NCBI GenBank assembly: GCA_001916005.1
Contig: MNRP01000055.1
Coordinates: 176,410-240,409 of the forward strand
Source: Clostridium sp. 26_22
GTDB lineage: Bacteria; Bacillota; Clostridia; TANB77; CAG-508
Direction of reading: 5' to 3'
DNA length: 64,000 nucleotides
Made by a program: the position numbers and the translations under genes. Below, piece after piece: positions 8,807-17,293 of this stretch; within the stretch, counting starts at the first letter, position 1, and each line of letters begins with the position of its first letter. The notes under the pieces are model-generated. The model was not told the DNA's origin and made no database searches. It saw only the letters and a program-made list of their open reading frames with translations.

Positions 8807-9577
8807 GTGAATGTAGAAAAGCAACCTTCATATTATGCTATAATTCCTGCAACAATAAGATATGATGAAAGACTTAAATATGCAGAAAGATTATTTTATG
8901 GAGAAATAACAGCTTTAATTGGAAAAGAAGGCTATTGTTTTGCAAGCAATAATTATTTTGCAGAGCTATATGGAGTTATACCAGGAACAATATCTCGATG
9001 GATTTCTCATTTATCAAAATTGGAATATATAAAAGTTGAATTAATTAGAAATAATAAAAAAGAGATAGTTGAGAGAAGAATTTATATTACTGATATAAGT
9101 TGTAGGCAAATTGTGCAAGATACCTATAAGCAAAATAGCACATACCCCTATATGCAAAATTGCTCATACCCTATAAGCAAAAAAGATAAAGGTAATAATA
9201 TAAATATTATGATAGATAGATTCTTTAATTTAATAATAAATAATAATGGGAAAATTCCAAAAGATTTTGAGAAAATTGAAGATTTTCAGGAATTTTATAA
9301 GATAATAGAAAGGTTAGAATTTAATTATACAAAAGAAATATTAATGACTTTTAAAAAAGAGAATATTGATAAACTAAAGATAATAATTTATACAATAAAA
9401 GAATTATTTATAAAAAACAAAAGAAAATTATTAGAAAAATCTAAAAGAGAAAATTTTATAGATGTATATGATAGTTGTAAATCTTTTGAAAAAACATATA
9501 AAGATACAGAAAATGAGATAAAAAGTTTTTTTGACTATTATTATGCAAGTATTATTAGAAAATTAGAGGCTAAATAG
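8807..9577 (+). CDS. Replication-initiator-type HTH protein
   Basis: 256 residues with a GTG start served by AAGGAGGTG (8789-8797); the two nearby ATGs are each followed at once by TGA. The N-terminus (PSYYAIIPATIRYDERLKYA, then YGEITALIGKEGYCFASNNY and YGVIPGTISRWISHLSKLEY) is the helix-turn-helix domain shared by phage, plasmid and ICE replication proteins. The C-terminal half is charged and helical without a recognisable domain. As first gene of the element it probably controls or initiates its replication; that role is inferred. Confidence 0.6.
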   Translation: MNVEKQPSYYAIIPATIRYDERLKYAERLFYGEITALIGKEGYCFASNNYFAELYGVIPGTISRWISHLSKLEYIKVELIRNNKKEIVERRIYITDISCRQIVQDTYKQNSTYPYMQNCSYPISKKDKGNNINIMIDRFFNLIINNNGKIPKDFEKIEDFQEFYKIIERLEFNYTKEILMTFKKENIDKLKIIIYTIKELFIKNKRKLLEKSKRENFIDVYDSCKSFEKTYKDTENEIKSFFDYYYASIIRKLEAK

Positions 9578-9614
9578 TTAGCTTTATTTTTTTAAACTTA
9601 AATGGAGGTTTTAG

Positions 9615-9866
9615 ATGATTGAACCATATAATTTAGAAACAAATTCTAGTATGAATCTTATGTTAGAAAATATGATGGAAAATACTTTTTTTTTATAATT
9701 ATATTTTTAACAATTTTGATTTTTACAAGTTTAATTATTTGGCTAATTCGGGAGCCGTATTAAATCCGAAAAAACAATTAAATTTGGTATAAAGAATTTT
9801 ATAATATGTATTTTATTACAGGTGTTTATACTGGTTATACCATTAATTATAGCTTTTTTCAGGTAA
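9615..9866 (+). CDS. Small two-segment membrane protein, frame interrupted twice
   Basis: An ATG with AGGTTTT-type spacing begins MIEPYNLETNSSMNLMLEN. The zero frame stops after a run of nine T (9686-9694). A -1 shift (or one more T) continues into a hydrophobic segment, which reaches an in-frame CGG at 9749. A +1 shift there continues through SEKTIKFGIKNF and a second hydrophobic segment to a TAA at 9864-9866. The sum is an 83-aa protein with two membrane segments, placed just upstream of the pilin gene as in related T4SS loci. Function unknown. Confidence 0.5.
9749..9751 (+). other. CGG recoding site 1 (small membrane protein)
   Basis: Reading ATT CGG GAG CCG TAT TAA ends after four codons. 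Skipping the C gives ATT GGG AGC and rejoins the frame in which the gene ends. It depends on the separate -1 event at the T9 run upstream, so it is the least certain of the ten. Confidence 0.5.
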
Positions 9867-9882
9867 AGGAGGAAAATTTCAG

Positions 9883-10273
9883 ATGAAAACAGAAGGAAAA
9901 ATTAAAAAGAGCAAATTTAATAAATTAAAATTAACATCTTTAGTTACAACAGCATCAGTAATGTTAATGAATTTAAGAACTTATGCAGCCACAACAATAG
10001 GTACACAAGAAGTTGAAACAGCAACACAAAATGTAAAAGATGCAGTTATCAAATTAGCAATGCCAGTACGGTTCTGTTCTTATGTTTGTGAGTATTGTAA
10101 TAATAGCAATAAAATTAATTGTTAATGCAAACAATCCTCAAAAAAGATCAGAAGGAATTGGAGGTCTTGCTTGGGTAGCAGCAGGTTTTATGCTTTTAAG
10201 TTTAGCGTTAATTGTTTCAGGAATTATTTTAAGTGTATCAACTAATGGTTCAGGTTCAATGATTGGAGGATAA
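9883..10273 (+). CDS. TrbC/VirB2-like pilin subunit, interrupted at CGG
   Basis: A basic N-terminus with signal-peptide character (SLVTTASVMLMNLRTYAATT) is followed by two hydrophobic segments separated by NANNPQKRSEGIGGLAW, the organisation of VirB2/TrbC pilins in Gram-positive T4SS. The zero frame meets CGG at 10069 (codon 63) and then stops at 10123-10125. A +1 shift gives PVGSVLMFVS and continues to 10273, total 129 aa. It sits directly before the PrgI gene, as expected. Without recoding the product would lack both membrane segments. Confidence 0.75.
10069..10071 (+). other. CGG recoding site 2 (pilin)
   Basis: GTA CGG TTC in the zero frame; GTA (C) GGT TCT in the restored frame gives Val-Gly-Ser at the start of the first membrane segment. 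Confidence 0.8.
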
Positions 10274-10276
10274 GAA

Positions 10277-10567
10277 ATGCAAATATATAATGTACCATAT
10301 AACTTTAAACATGAAGAAAAAGTTTTTGGTGGGTATGTATCAATCAGACAGGCAATATATCTAATATTTGGTGCAACAATGCTCGGAATATTTTTTGTAC
10401 CTATAATTAATATTTTTATTAAATCTTTTCTATTTTTAATATTTACAACAATGTTTATATTGTTTGCATTTTTAAAGATTGATGAGACCAATGCAGATAA
10501 ATACTTTATTTATATTTTAAATTTCTTCTTCAGAAAGAAAAAATATATTTTAGAGAAAGGTAAATGA
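10277..10567 (+). CDS. PrgI-family T4SS membrane protein
   Basis: 96 residues. It begins NVPYNFKHEEKVFGGYVSIR, has two close membrane segments (about residues 27-68), and a basic tail. This is the pattern of PrgI/TcpC-linked small proteins that precede VirB4 in Gram-positive conjugation operons. It lies four bases after the pilin stop and overlaps the next start by four bases. Confidence 0.8.
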   Translation: MQIYNVPYNFKHEEKVFGGYVSIRQAIYLIFGATMLGIFFVPIINIFIKSFLFLIFTTMFILFAFLKIDETNADKYFIYILNFFFRKKKYILEKGK

Positions 10568-11280
10568 AAATGGTAATTACAATATTTTTTATGTTGGCTA
10601 GTATTTGTTTAATAATAATATTGCCAATATATTTAAGAAAAAAGAATAGAATGTATAATTTAGGCACACAAGAAAAAACAAATATAAAAAAACAAAGGAA
10701 AAATATTAAAACTATATGGGGAATTGAAGAAATAAAAAATCAAATGTTAACAATAAATAATAGTCATTCTATAGTCATAGAACTAGGAAGCATAGAATAT
10801 AGACTTTTAAATGATGAAGAACAAAATAATATTGATAACAATTTAAAAAAGATTGCAAAAACATTTACAAATCAAACTCAATTTTTCAGTACGATTGAAA
10901 AAATAGATACTACAGATAAAATAGATAATATTAGAGAAAATATTGAAAGACAACGAAACAACAATATTAAAGAATATGGAAAAAGTATTATAGAATATTT
11001 AGATAATATTATGCAAGAAGATGATTTATATGTTAGAAAAAACTATCTTATTATAACTTCTTTTGAACCATATGATAAGGCAGAACGAGAATTAAAAGAA
11101 TACTATGATGATTTAAGGTATAGCTTATCTAACATAAAAGTAACAGCTAGATTATTATCAGACATGGATATAATAGAACTTATATATAGAGAATTAAATA
11201 AAAATTCTAATGAACAGTTAAGAAATATCATAAAGAAGGGAGGATTAGATTTTTATGTTCAATCAGAAAGTAAAGCATAG
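10564..11280 (+). CDS. T4SS accessory protein (TrsD-like, VirB4 N-domain-like)
   Basis: 238 aa with one N-terminal membrane segment (residues 5-25) and a soluble domain. The motif SIVIELGSIEYRLLNDEEQ and the segment YLIITSFEPYDKAERELKEY resemble the N-terminal, non-ATPase domain found in VirB4/TrsE proteins. In related loci this domain is a separate gene (TrsD) immediately before the ATPase, as here, with 26 bases overlap. Probably a membrane partner of the VirB4 ATPase. Confidence 0.6.
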   Translation: MKMVITIFFMLASICLIIILPIYLRKKNRMYNLGTQEKTNIKKQRKNIKTIWGIEEIKNQMLTINNSHSIVIELGSIEYRLLNDEEQNNIDNNLKKIAKTFTNQTQFFSTIEKIDTTDKIDNIRENIERQRNNNIKEYGKSIIEYLDNIMQEDDLYVRKNYLIITSFEPYDKAERELKEYYDDLRYSLSNIKVTARLLSDMDIIELIYRELNKNSNEQLRNIIKKGGLDFYVQSESKA

Positions 11281-13132
11281 AAAAAATGAGAAAAAAATAT
11301 CAATATCAAAAGTAAAAAAAAGAGAATTGAAGAAAAAAGAAGGGGATATCTTTGAAAAAGTACCAGAATTAATTGAACTTATTATACCAGATTGCATAGA
11401 TGAAAAAAGAGATTATGTAGTTTTAGGAGATAATAAATACACAAGAAGTTTTGTAATTTCTACATATCCAAGTAAGACATATTTAGGTTGGCTAGATAGA
11501 ATATTTAATATGCTAGGTGATGTAACATTAAGTATAATTAATCGTCCTGCAAATGATGATAGTGTAATAAGACAATTAAATAAAAAGGTAACTATATTAG
11601 AATCTGAAAGACAAACATATGAAAATAAAGGTAATATTGATTTAATACATCCTTTAGAAAAGATGATTTATGATTATGATGAAATTAGAAGGCAAGTACA
11701 AACTGCAAATGATAAACTATTCTTTATTACTATTCTTTTAAGAATAAATGCACAAAATCTAGAAGAATTAAATGCAAAGAGTAATTTATTGAAAAATGAA
11801 TTTTCAAAAATTTCTGCTAAAGCAAGATGCCTTAATTTCAGACAATTAGAAGGACTAAAATCTAATTTGCCATTTAATGAATTAAACATATTTGATTATG
11901 AAAGAAATGTGACATCAAATGGATTAGCAACAATGTTTCCAATTGCAAATTCTAATACAGAATCTAGTCTAAATGGTGTTCCAATCGGCAGAAATTATTT
12001 TACAGGATTACCAGTATATTTAGATACGTTTGATAAAAATTTAACAAATCCACATATAGTTATTTTAGGTATAACGGGAGCCGGAAAATCTGTAACAATG
12101 GACACTCTTTCTTCAAGATCATTAGTTACTAATAATACACAATCTGCAATTCTTGATATTGAAGGTGAATATAAAAAAAGAACAGAAAATTTAGGTGGTA
12201 GAGTTATATCAATAAAACAAGGTGTAGATGCAGGAATTAATATTTTTGATATAGATATTGAACAAGAAGAAAATGGAATTGAAAAAATTAATATTCTTAA
12301 CAAAGTTGCAGAAATAAGAGCAATTTTATCAGGAATAATGAAAAATTATATGGATAGACCATTAAATGCTAAAGAATTAGTCGATATTGAAGAAAGTGTA
12401 ATAGAAACATACAAAGAAAAAGGAATTACAACAAATAAAGAGAGCATTTTTGAAAAAGAAGGTGGAAAAGTCGGCAATAAATTAACGTTAGGAAAAATAA
12501 AGAAGAAGATGCCAACTCTTTCTGACTTTCAAAGAATTTTAGCAAGTAAGAAAAATTCAAAAGAATTAGCAGAAATATTAACTGGATTTTTAAGAGGTAA
12601 AAGTTTGGGAATGTTTGATTGCCAAAGTAACATCAATATAAATGATATTTGTATAGATTTTGATTTATCTAATATAACAGATGAAGTAACTAAATTTTAT
12701 GCAAGTTTAGTAATTACAACATGGATTACTGAAAAATACATGAGAAGATCAAATTTATATGATGAAAAGTCAATTTATATTGATGAAGCATGGACTATGC
12801 TTAAATATGAAGAAACTGCAAATTTTATTGAACAATTAGCTCGTAGAGCAAGAAAGAGAGGCGTAAGACTTGTTTTAGCAAGTCAAATGGCTGAAGAATT
12901 TACAGCATCACCTCAAGGTAGAGCAAGTCTTAATTCTTGTGGTACAGCAATAATAATGAAACAATCACCAGCAAGTGTTGATAAAGTTATTGAATTTTTT
13001 AAATTATCAAAAGGGACAAGAGAATTTTTACTACAAGCAAAAAAAGGTGAAGCACTTCTCTATATGGAAGGAAAAGTTTCGGCAATTGTTATTGAGATTC
13101 TAGATAAAGAAAAAGAAATGCTTAAGGTATAA
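11255..13132 (+). CDS. VirB4/TrsE-type conjugation ATPase
   Basis: 625 aa. Walker A GITGAGKS at residues 272-279, Walker B region SIYIDEAW near 504-511, then ARRARKRGVRLVLASQM and the VirB4 C-terminal signature GRASLNSCGTAIIMKQSPAS. It powers pilus assembly and DNA transfer at the cytoplasmic face of the T4SS channel. The frame is intact, with no CGG codon, unlike several neighbours. The ATG overlaps the previous gene. Confidence 0.92.
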   Translation: MFNQKVKHRKNEKKISISKVKKRELKKKEGDIFEKVPELIELIIPDCIDEKRDYVVLGDNKYTRSFVISTYPSKTYLGWLDRIFNMLGDVTLSIINRPANDDSVIRQLNKKVTILESERQTYENKGNIDLIHPLEKMIYDYDEIRRQVQTANDKLFFITILLRINAQNLEELNAKSNLLKNEFSKISAKARCLNFRQLEGLKSNLPFNELNIFDYERNVTSNGLATMFPIANSNTESSLNGVPIGRNYFTGLPVYLDTFDKNLTNPHIVILGITGAGKSVTMDTLSSRSLVTNNTQSAILDIEGEYKKRTENLGGRVISIKQGVDAGINIFDIDIEQEENGIEKINILNKVAEIRAILSGIMKNYMDRPLNAKELVDIEESVIETYKEKGITTNKESIFEKEGGKVGNKLTLGKIKKKMPTLSDFQRILASKKNSKELAEILTGFLRGKSLGMFDCQSNININDICIDFDLSNITDEVTKFYASLVITTWITEKYMRRSNLYDEKSIYIDEAWTMLKYEETANFIEQLARRARKRGVRLVLASQMAEEFTASPQGRASLNSCGTAIIMKQSPASVDKVIEFFKLSKGTREFLLQAKKGEALLYMEGKVSAIVIEILDKEKEMLKV

Positions 13133-13145
13133 AGGAGGAGAGATT

Positions 13146-14631
13146 TTGAAAAAAATTAATAAAAAAATTATTGCAAGTATTTTAATTATACTTGTTTTTT
13201 TTAGCATTTTTATTCCAAAGACAAATGCAAACTTTTTTACAGATGATAATAAAGAAGAATCAACTCAAACAGATATAAATAAGACAATTGATAGTGATGA
13301 TGGTGGGATTTTTGAAAAGATAATTGCAAAGATGATACGGTGGAATAGCAGAAGCAGTATTTGATTTGACTACAAAAGAAGAATTAGGAGTTGGATTTAA
13401 AAATTATGATGAATTAATTTTTGCACAAGATTCAAGTGATATTTCACCTTTTACTGATGAACAATGGAACTCAATGATGAATTGGTATAAAATAATGGCA
13501 GGAATTTCAGGAAGTTTATTACTAATTGCAGTAGTTATTACTGCTTATAAATTTATTATTGGTGGATATAGCATAGAAAAAAGAAGTGAAGCAAAAGATA
13601 GTTTAATGAGATTATTTTTTGGAGCAGTTTCAATTATACTTGCACCATTATTTGTAAAATTTTTATTGCTATTAAATAATAATTTAGTTCACATGATTGT
13701 AGGCTTATCAAATGGAAGTTTAAATGACTTACTTGGAAATAATGTGATAAGTAATATTAGAACAGGTAATGCAATTGCGACTGCAATTGTTATAGCTTTA
13801 TTTGCTTATTTATTTTTTAAATTAAATGTAAAATTTATAATTAGACAATTTACAATTTTAATATTCACTTTATTTACTCCTATTATATCAATAATGTGGA
13901 TGATTAACAAAAGAACTATAGGTGCGGCAATATGGTTTGGACAAATTTTGATTAATATATTTATGCAATTTATATATGCTTTTTTATTTTTAGTATATAT
14001 GGAATTTTTGCCTCAGTCTGGTGGTTGGGCTACTTCTATACTTTGGGCAATGATGATTTTGCCTATTGCAGATGCTTTGCAAAACACACTACAAAACCTT
14101 GTATCAAGAATTGCTGGAATAAATAATGAAGAACTAGCAAATAGAGGTATTGGTATGGCAGGTGCTATGGCGTATAGTATTAAAACAATAGCTTATCAAT
14201 TTAAAGGAAATGATACTCAAAACAATAGTAATAATACAAGTTTTTTAGGTAGAATGGTTTCAAATGATGTTAATACAGATAATAGCCAAATTACTCCAAT
14301 GAGTACAACTAAGATGGAAACAAACAAAATGCAAACTATACCTATGAATACATCGAAAATAAATGAAAGTAAAATAAATGATGGTAAAGACAATATTATA
14401 CAAAATGATAAAGGTAGTACAAATCATAATATTATGAACGCTGGGAAAAAGGTATTTAATACGGGTAAAGAATTTATGAATATGGGTATGTATATGGCTG
14501 AAGGTAGAAATTTTAAAACGAATCGACAATATAATAGACACAATATTAATAATTCCAGAAAAGAAGATTTTAAAAATAAGGATAATGAAGATAGTACAGT
14601 TGTTGATATTCAGGAGCAGGATAAAACATGA
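13146..14631 (+). CDS. VirB6/TrbL-like channel membrane protein, interrupted at CGG
   Basis: A TTG start with AAGGAGG (13133-13139) begins a signal-like segment and a short extracellular stretch. At codon 65 (13338) the frame has CGG and ends seven codons later. Shifting +1 gives KMIGGIAEAVFDLTTKEELG and continues into about six membrane segments (residues about 110-330) and a long polar cytoplasmic tail rich in Asn, Met and Lys, total 494 aa. This matches VirB6/TrbL-like proteins placed between VirB4 and the cell-wall hydrolase in Gram-positive T4SS. Confidence 0.75.
13338..13340 (+). other. CGG recoding site 3 (VirB6-like)
   Basis: ATA CGG TGG ends in TGA seven codons later. ATA (C) GGT GGA restores Ile-Gly-Gly and a single 494-aa frame. 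Confidence 0.8.
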
Positions 14632-15383
14632 TTGAAGAAAAGTTAAATAAAGAAATAAAGAAAAAAATAAAAAAAGGATTATTAATATTATTAAGTAAAT
14701 TAGCGATTCCCATATTTTTTATTTTAATCATATTGCTTCTGGTTAGTTATATAACAGATATATTCTACATAGGAATAAAAAACGAAGAAAAAAGCAATAT
14801 GAAAAGTGAAATTAAATATTATACGACCAAAGAATACACAGAAGAAGATAGTAAATCATTTTTTGATAGTGTTGGTGACTTTATAGATGGAATGTTTAAT
14901 AGTAATGAAATAGTAGAAGATGCAGAATTTCCCGTTGTTGGAAAAAGCTTTAAAGATATAACAAGTGGATATGGTAAAAGAACAGCTCCAACATCAGGGG
15001 CATCAACATTTCATAGTGGCATAGATATAGGAGCACCAGAAGGAACAAAAATAATTGCAATTGCGGATGGAAAAGTAACAAAAACAGCTTGGGGTGGTGC
15101 AGGAGGATTTACAATAACTATTGAATCAGGAGAATATTCATTTTCGTATTGCCATAGTGATCCAAATTTTATTGTAAAAGTTGGAGATGAAGTAAAAAAA
15201 GGACAAGTAATAGGAAAAGTTGGACCTAAAAATGTATATAATGTTCCGAATAATCCATACAAAGATGCAAATGGAAGACCAACAAATGGAGCAACAACAG
15301 GTTGTCACTGTCATTTTACCGTTAAAAAAGATGGACAAACAATAAATCCATTGATAATTTTAAAGGGAGGAGATAAAGCATAA
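14628..15383 (+). CDS. Membrane-anchored M23 peptidoglycan hydrolase of the T4SS
   Basis: 251 aa: a basic N-terminus, one membrane segment (about residues 22-45), a linker, then an M23/lysostaphin-type endopeptidase domain. Zinc-ligand motifs are visible as FHSGIDIGAP (His, Asp), YCHSDP and CHCHF. It would cut peptidoglycan cross-links locally so that the conjugation channel can cross the wall. It overlaps the VirB6-like stop by four bases, so it is translationally coupled. Confidence 0.88.
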   Translation: MIEEKLNKEIKKKIKKGLLILLSKLAIPIFFILIILLLVSYITDIFYIGIKNEEKSNMKSEIKYYTTKEYTEEDSKSFFDSVGDFIDGMFNSNEIVEDAEFPVVGKSFKDITSGYGKRTAPTSGASTFHSGIDIGAPEGTKIIAIADGKVTKTAWGGAGGFTITIESGEYSFSYCHSDPNFIVKVGDEVKKGQVIGKVGPKNVYNVPNNPYKDANGRPTNGATTGCHCHFTVKKDGQTINPLIILKGGDKA

Positions 15384-15799
15384 TGGTAGTTATTTTTACA
15401 GGAAGTAATGAAATTGATAAAATACTAGAAGCTGAAATAAAGGGTTCTATGGTTGTAAGCTATGCAGATTTTATTGTTGAAGATGATAAATTTAAAAATC
15501 AAACTGTTATTTTAGCTGGTAGTGCAATAGAAAAAGATTTTAGAAAATATTTGTATTTATTAAGAAGTAAAAACATAAGAGTAATTTTACTATTAAATAA
15601 TGAAAAAGATGAAAATACAAAAATTGCATTAGAAAATGGAATATATGATTTGATATTTGGTAATTTTTATCCAAGTCAAATAAAAGATATATTAGATAAT
15701 CCTAAAACATTTGCTGATATATCTAAAATATATAGAAAACTATTTAATATTCAAATAAAGAAAAAAATAAGAAAGGATTTCAATAATGGAAAAAAATAA
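15383..15799 (+). CDS. Receiver-like protein of the T4SS operon, function unknown
   Basis: 138 aa, starting on the last base of the previous stop codon. Alternating strand/helix pattern with VVSYADFIVEDD, KNIRVILLLNNEKDENTK and ALENGIYDLIFGNFYPSQI resembles response-regulator or CpaE-type receiver folds. The usual phosphoacceptor Asp is not obvious. No output domain. It may be a pseudo-receiver scaffold; low confidence in function. Confidence 0.45.
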   Translation: MVVIFTGSNEIDKILEAEIKGSMVVSYADFIVEDDKFKNQTVILAGSAIEKDFRKYLYLLRSKNIRVILLLNNEKDENTKIALENGIYDLIFGNFYPSQIKDILDNPKTFADISKIYRKLFNIQIKKKIRKDFNNGKK

Positions 15800-16379
15800 A
15801 ATTAAAATAATAATTTTAAGTAGTATCATTGGAACTATATTTTTAACAACAGTAATATCAACTGTTGTTACTACAATTAGTAATGAAAATAAAAAAGACA
15901 ATAATGATAATTTAATTATGGTTAATAATGTACTTCAAGATATTACAGTTGATTCAGATGATGATATAGATTTGCAAGATGAAAATGAAGTTATAGGAAC
16001 ATTAGAAATTCCAAAATTAGAACTTTCAGCACCAATTAAAGAAGGCATAGAACAAGAAATTCTTGCAAATAGTATAGGACATTTCAATAATAGCAGTATA
16101 TGGGACGGAAATGTTTGCTTAGCATCCCATAATAGAGGAGATTCTGTTAAGCACTATTTTGACAGAATTAATGAATTAGTAAACGGAGATACAATAATAT
16201 ATAAGACAAAATTAGGGGAAAGAAGTTATCAAGTAATCCAAACAAAAGAAATCGAAAATACGGATTGGTCGATAACTGAAAACAAAACAAAAGATAAAAA
16301 TACAATTACTTTGGTTACCTGCATTACAAATCAGCCTGAAAAAAGATTTTGTGTAATTGCAGAAGAAAAAATCAATTAA
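15786..16379 (+). CDS. Sortase (class D-like)
   Basis: 197 aa with an N-terminal membrane segment (about residues 5-27). The catalytic domain starts at IGTLEIPKLELSAPIKEGI; catalytic His is in ASHNRG, Cys in TLVTCI and Arg in QPEKRFCV, the three residues needed for transpeptidation. Sortases anchor LPxTG proteins to peptidoglycan. Its likely substrate is the large adhesin at 17294, which ends in LPKTG. Confidence 0.85.
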   Translation: MEKNKIKIIILSSIIGTIFLTTVISTVVTTISNENKKDNNDNLIMVNNVLQDITVDSDDDIDLQDENEVIGTLEIPKLELSAPIKEGIEQEILANSIGHFNNSSIWDGNVCLASHNRGDSVKHYFDRINELVNGDTIIYKTKLGERSYQVIQTKEIENTDWSITENKTKDKNTITLVTCITNQPEKRFCVIAEEKIN

Positions 16380-16392
16380 AATTTTTTCTCAA
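16380..16392 (+). promoter_or_regulatory. Recurrent element AATTTTTTCTCAA, copy 1, with promoter
   Basis: The 13-mer lies one base before TTGAAA (16394-16399), an 18-base spacer and TATACT (16418-16423), just upstream of the secreted-protein gene at 16454. The same 13-mer precedes promoters near 25058, 59834 and 60292. Confidence 0.55.
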
Positions 16393-16453
16393 GTTGAAAA
16401 TTAATATATATAAATTTTATACTTAAAAAAATAAAATTTAAGGAGGAATTTAT

Positions 16454-17221
16454 ATGTATAAAAAAATATTTATTAGTATTATTTCAGCTGTTATATTATT
16501 AATTGGTGGAACAAAAGAGATTCAGCATTTTAAAAATGACAATAGTGTAGAGGAGAATATAGTAGAAGAAACAAGTAAAGATGAAAATCAAGTTGCTAAT
16601 ACTATAATTAAAGAGGTCAAAGAAAATACTGAGGTACAAGAAAATATTCAAGAAAAATTAGAAAACAATCAACAAGAAAATAATGTAGAACAAAGAGTTA
16701 ATATTAAGGAAAATGAATCTAAAAATGAAAAAACTGTAGAACAAATTGATAATTCTAAAAATGAAGTAAATAAAAATCAGGTTGTGCAAACAAAGAAAGA
16801 GCAAAAACCAGAAAGTAATGTAGGAACAAAAGATACTCCTATAAATAATAAAGAAACACTGGAAAAAGTAAAAACTGAAGAAATACAAAAGACACAATCT
16901 AATAATACTGAAGAAAAAAATAAAGAAGAAAAAATTACAGAAGAATATATCTATAATGATACTGCAACTAAAAAGTTAATAAATGATATTAATGAAATAG
17001 CAAAGAAAAATCCTGATTTATGGGGAACAGATGGAAAAAAATTATACAGTATAAAGGTTAGTAGAAGCCTACTTGGACAAAATTATATGTTCCCATATAA
17101 TTATAAGCAAGTTGAAGGAAAGGTTTTAAATGTATTTCCTGTTACATTTTTAGTATATGCTGTTGATTATAAAAAAACAGGATTTGCAACAGAAACCAGA
17201 TATTATATAGATATAGAATAA
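16454..17221 (+). CDS. Secreted, Glu/Lys/Asn-rich protein of the conjugation operon
   Basis: 255 aa. An N-terminal hydrophobic segment (residues 4-20) suggests export or anchoring. Residues about 30-165 are low-complexity, rich in Glu, Lys, Asn and Gln. The last about 85 residues form a compact domain (KLINDINEIAKKNPDLWGTD, then YMFPYNYKQVEGKVLNVFP) that I do not recognise. It follows the sortase with its own promoter and AGGAGG site. It could act as a spacer protein in the cell wall. Confidence 0.5.
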   Translation: MYKKIFISIISAVILLIGGTKEIQHFKNDNSVEENIVEETSKDENQVANTIIKEVKENTEVQENIQEKLENNQQENNVEQRVNIKENESKNEKTVEQIDNSKNEVNKNQVVQTKKEQKPESNVGTKDTPINNKETLEKVKTEEIQKTQSNNTEEKNKEEKITEEYIYNDTATKKLINDINEIAKKNPDLWGTDGKKLYSIKVSRSLLGQNYMFPYNYKQVEGKVLNVFPVTFLVYAVDYKKTGFATETRYYIDIE

Positions 17222-17235
17222 TATTATAAATTTAT

Positions 17236-17268
17236 AAAAAGGCATTAGCTACTTTGCTATGCTTTTTT
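17236..17268 (+). terminator. Terminator before the adhesin gene
   Basis: AAAAAGGCATTAGC (17236-17249) pairs with GCTATGCTTTTTT (17256-17268) with one mismatch, ending in T. It separates 16454-17221 from the adhesin. Confidence 0.6.
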
Positions 17269-17293
17269 ATTATGGAAGGAGAAATAAAAAAAT

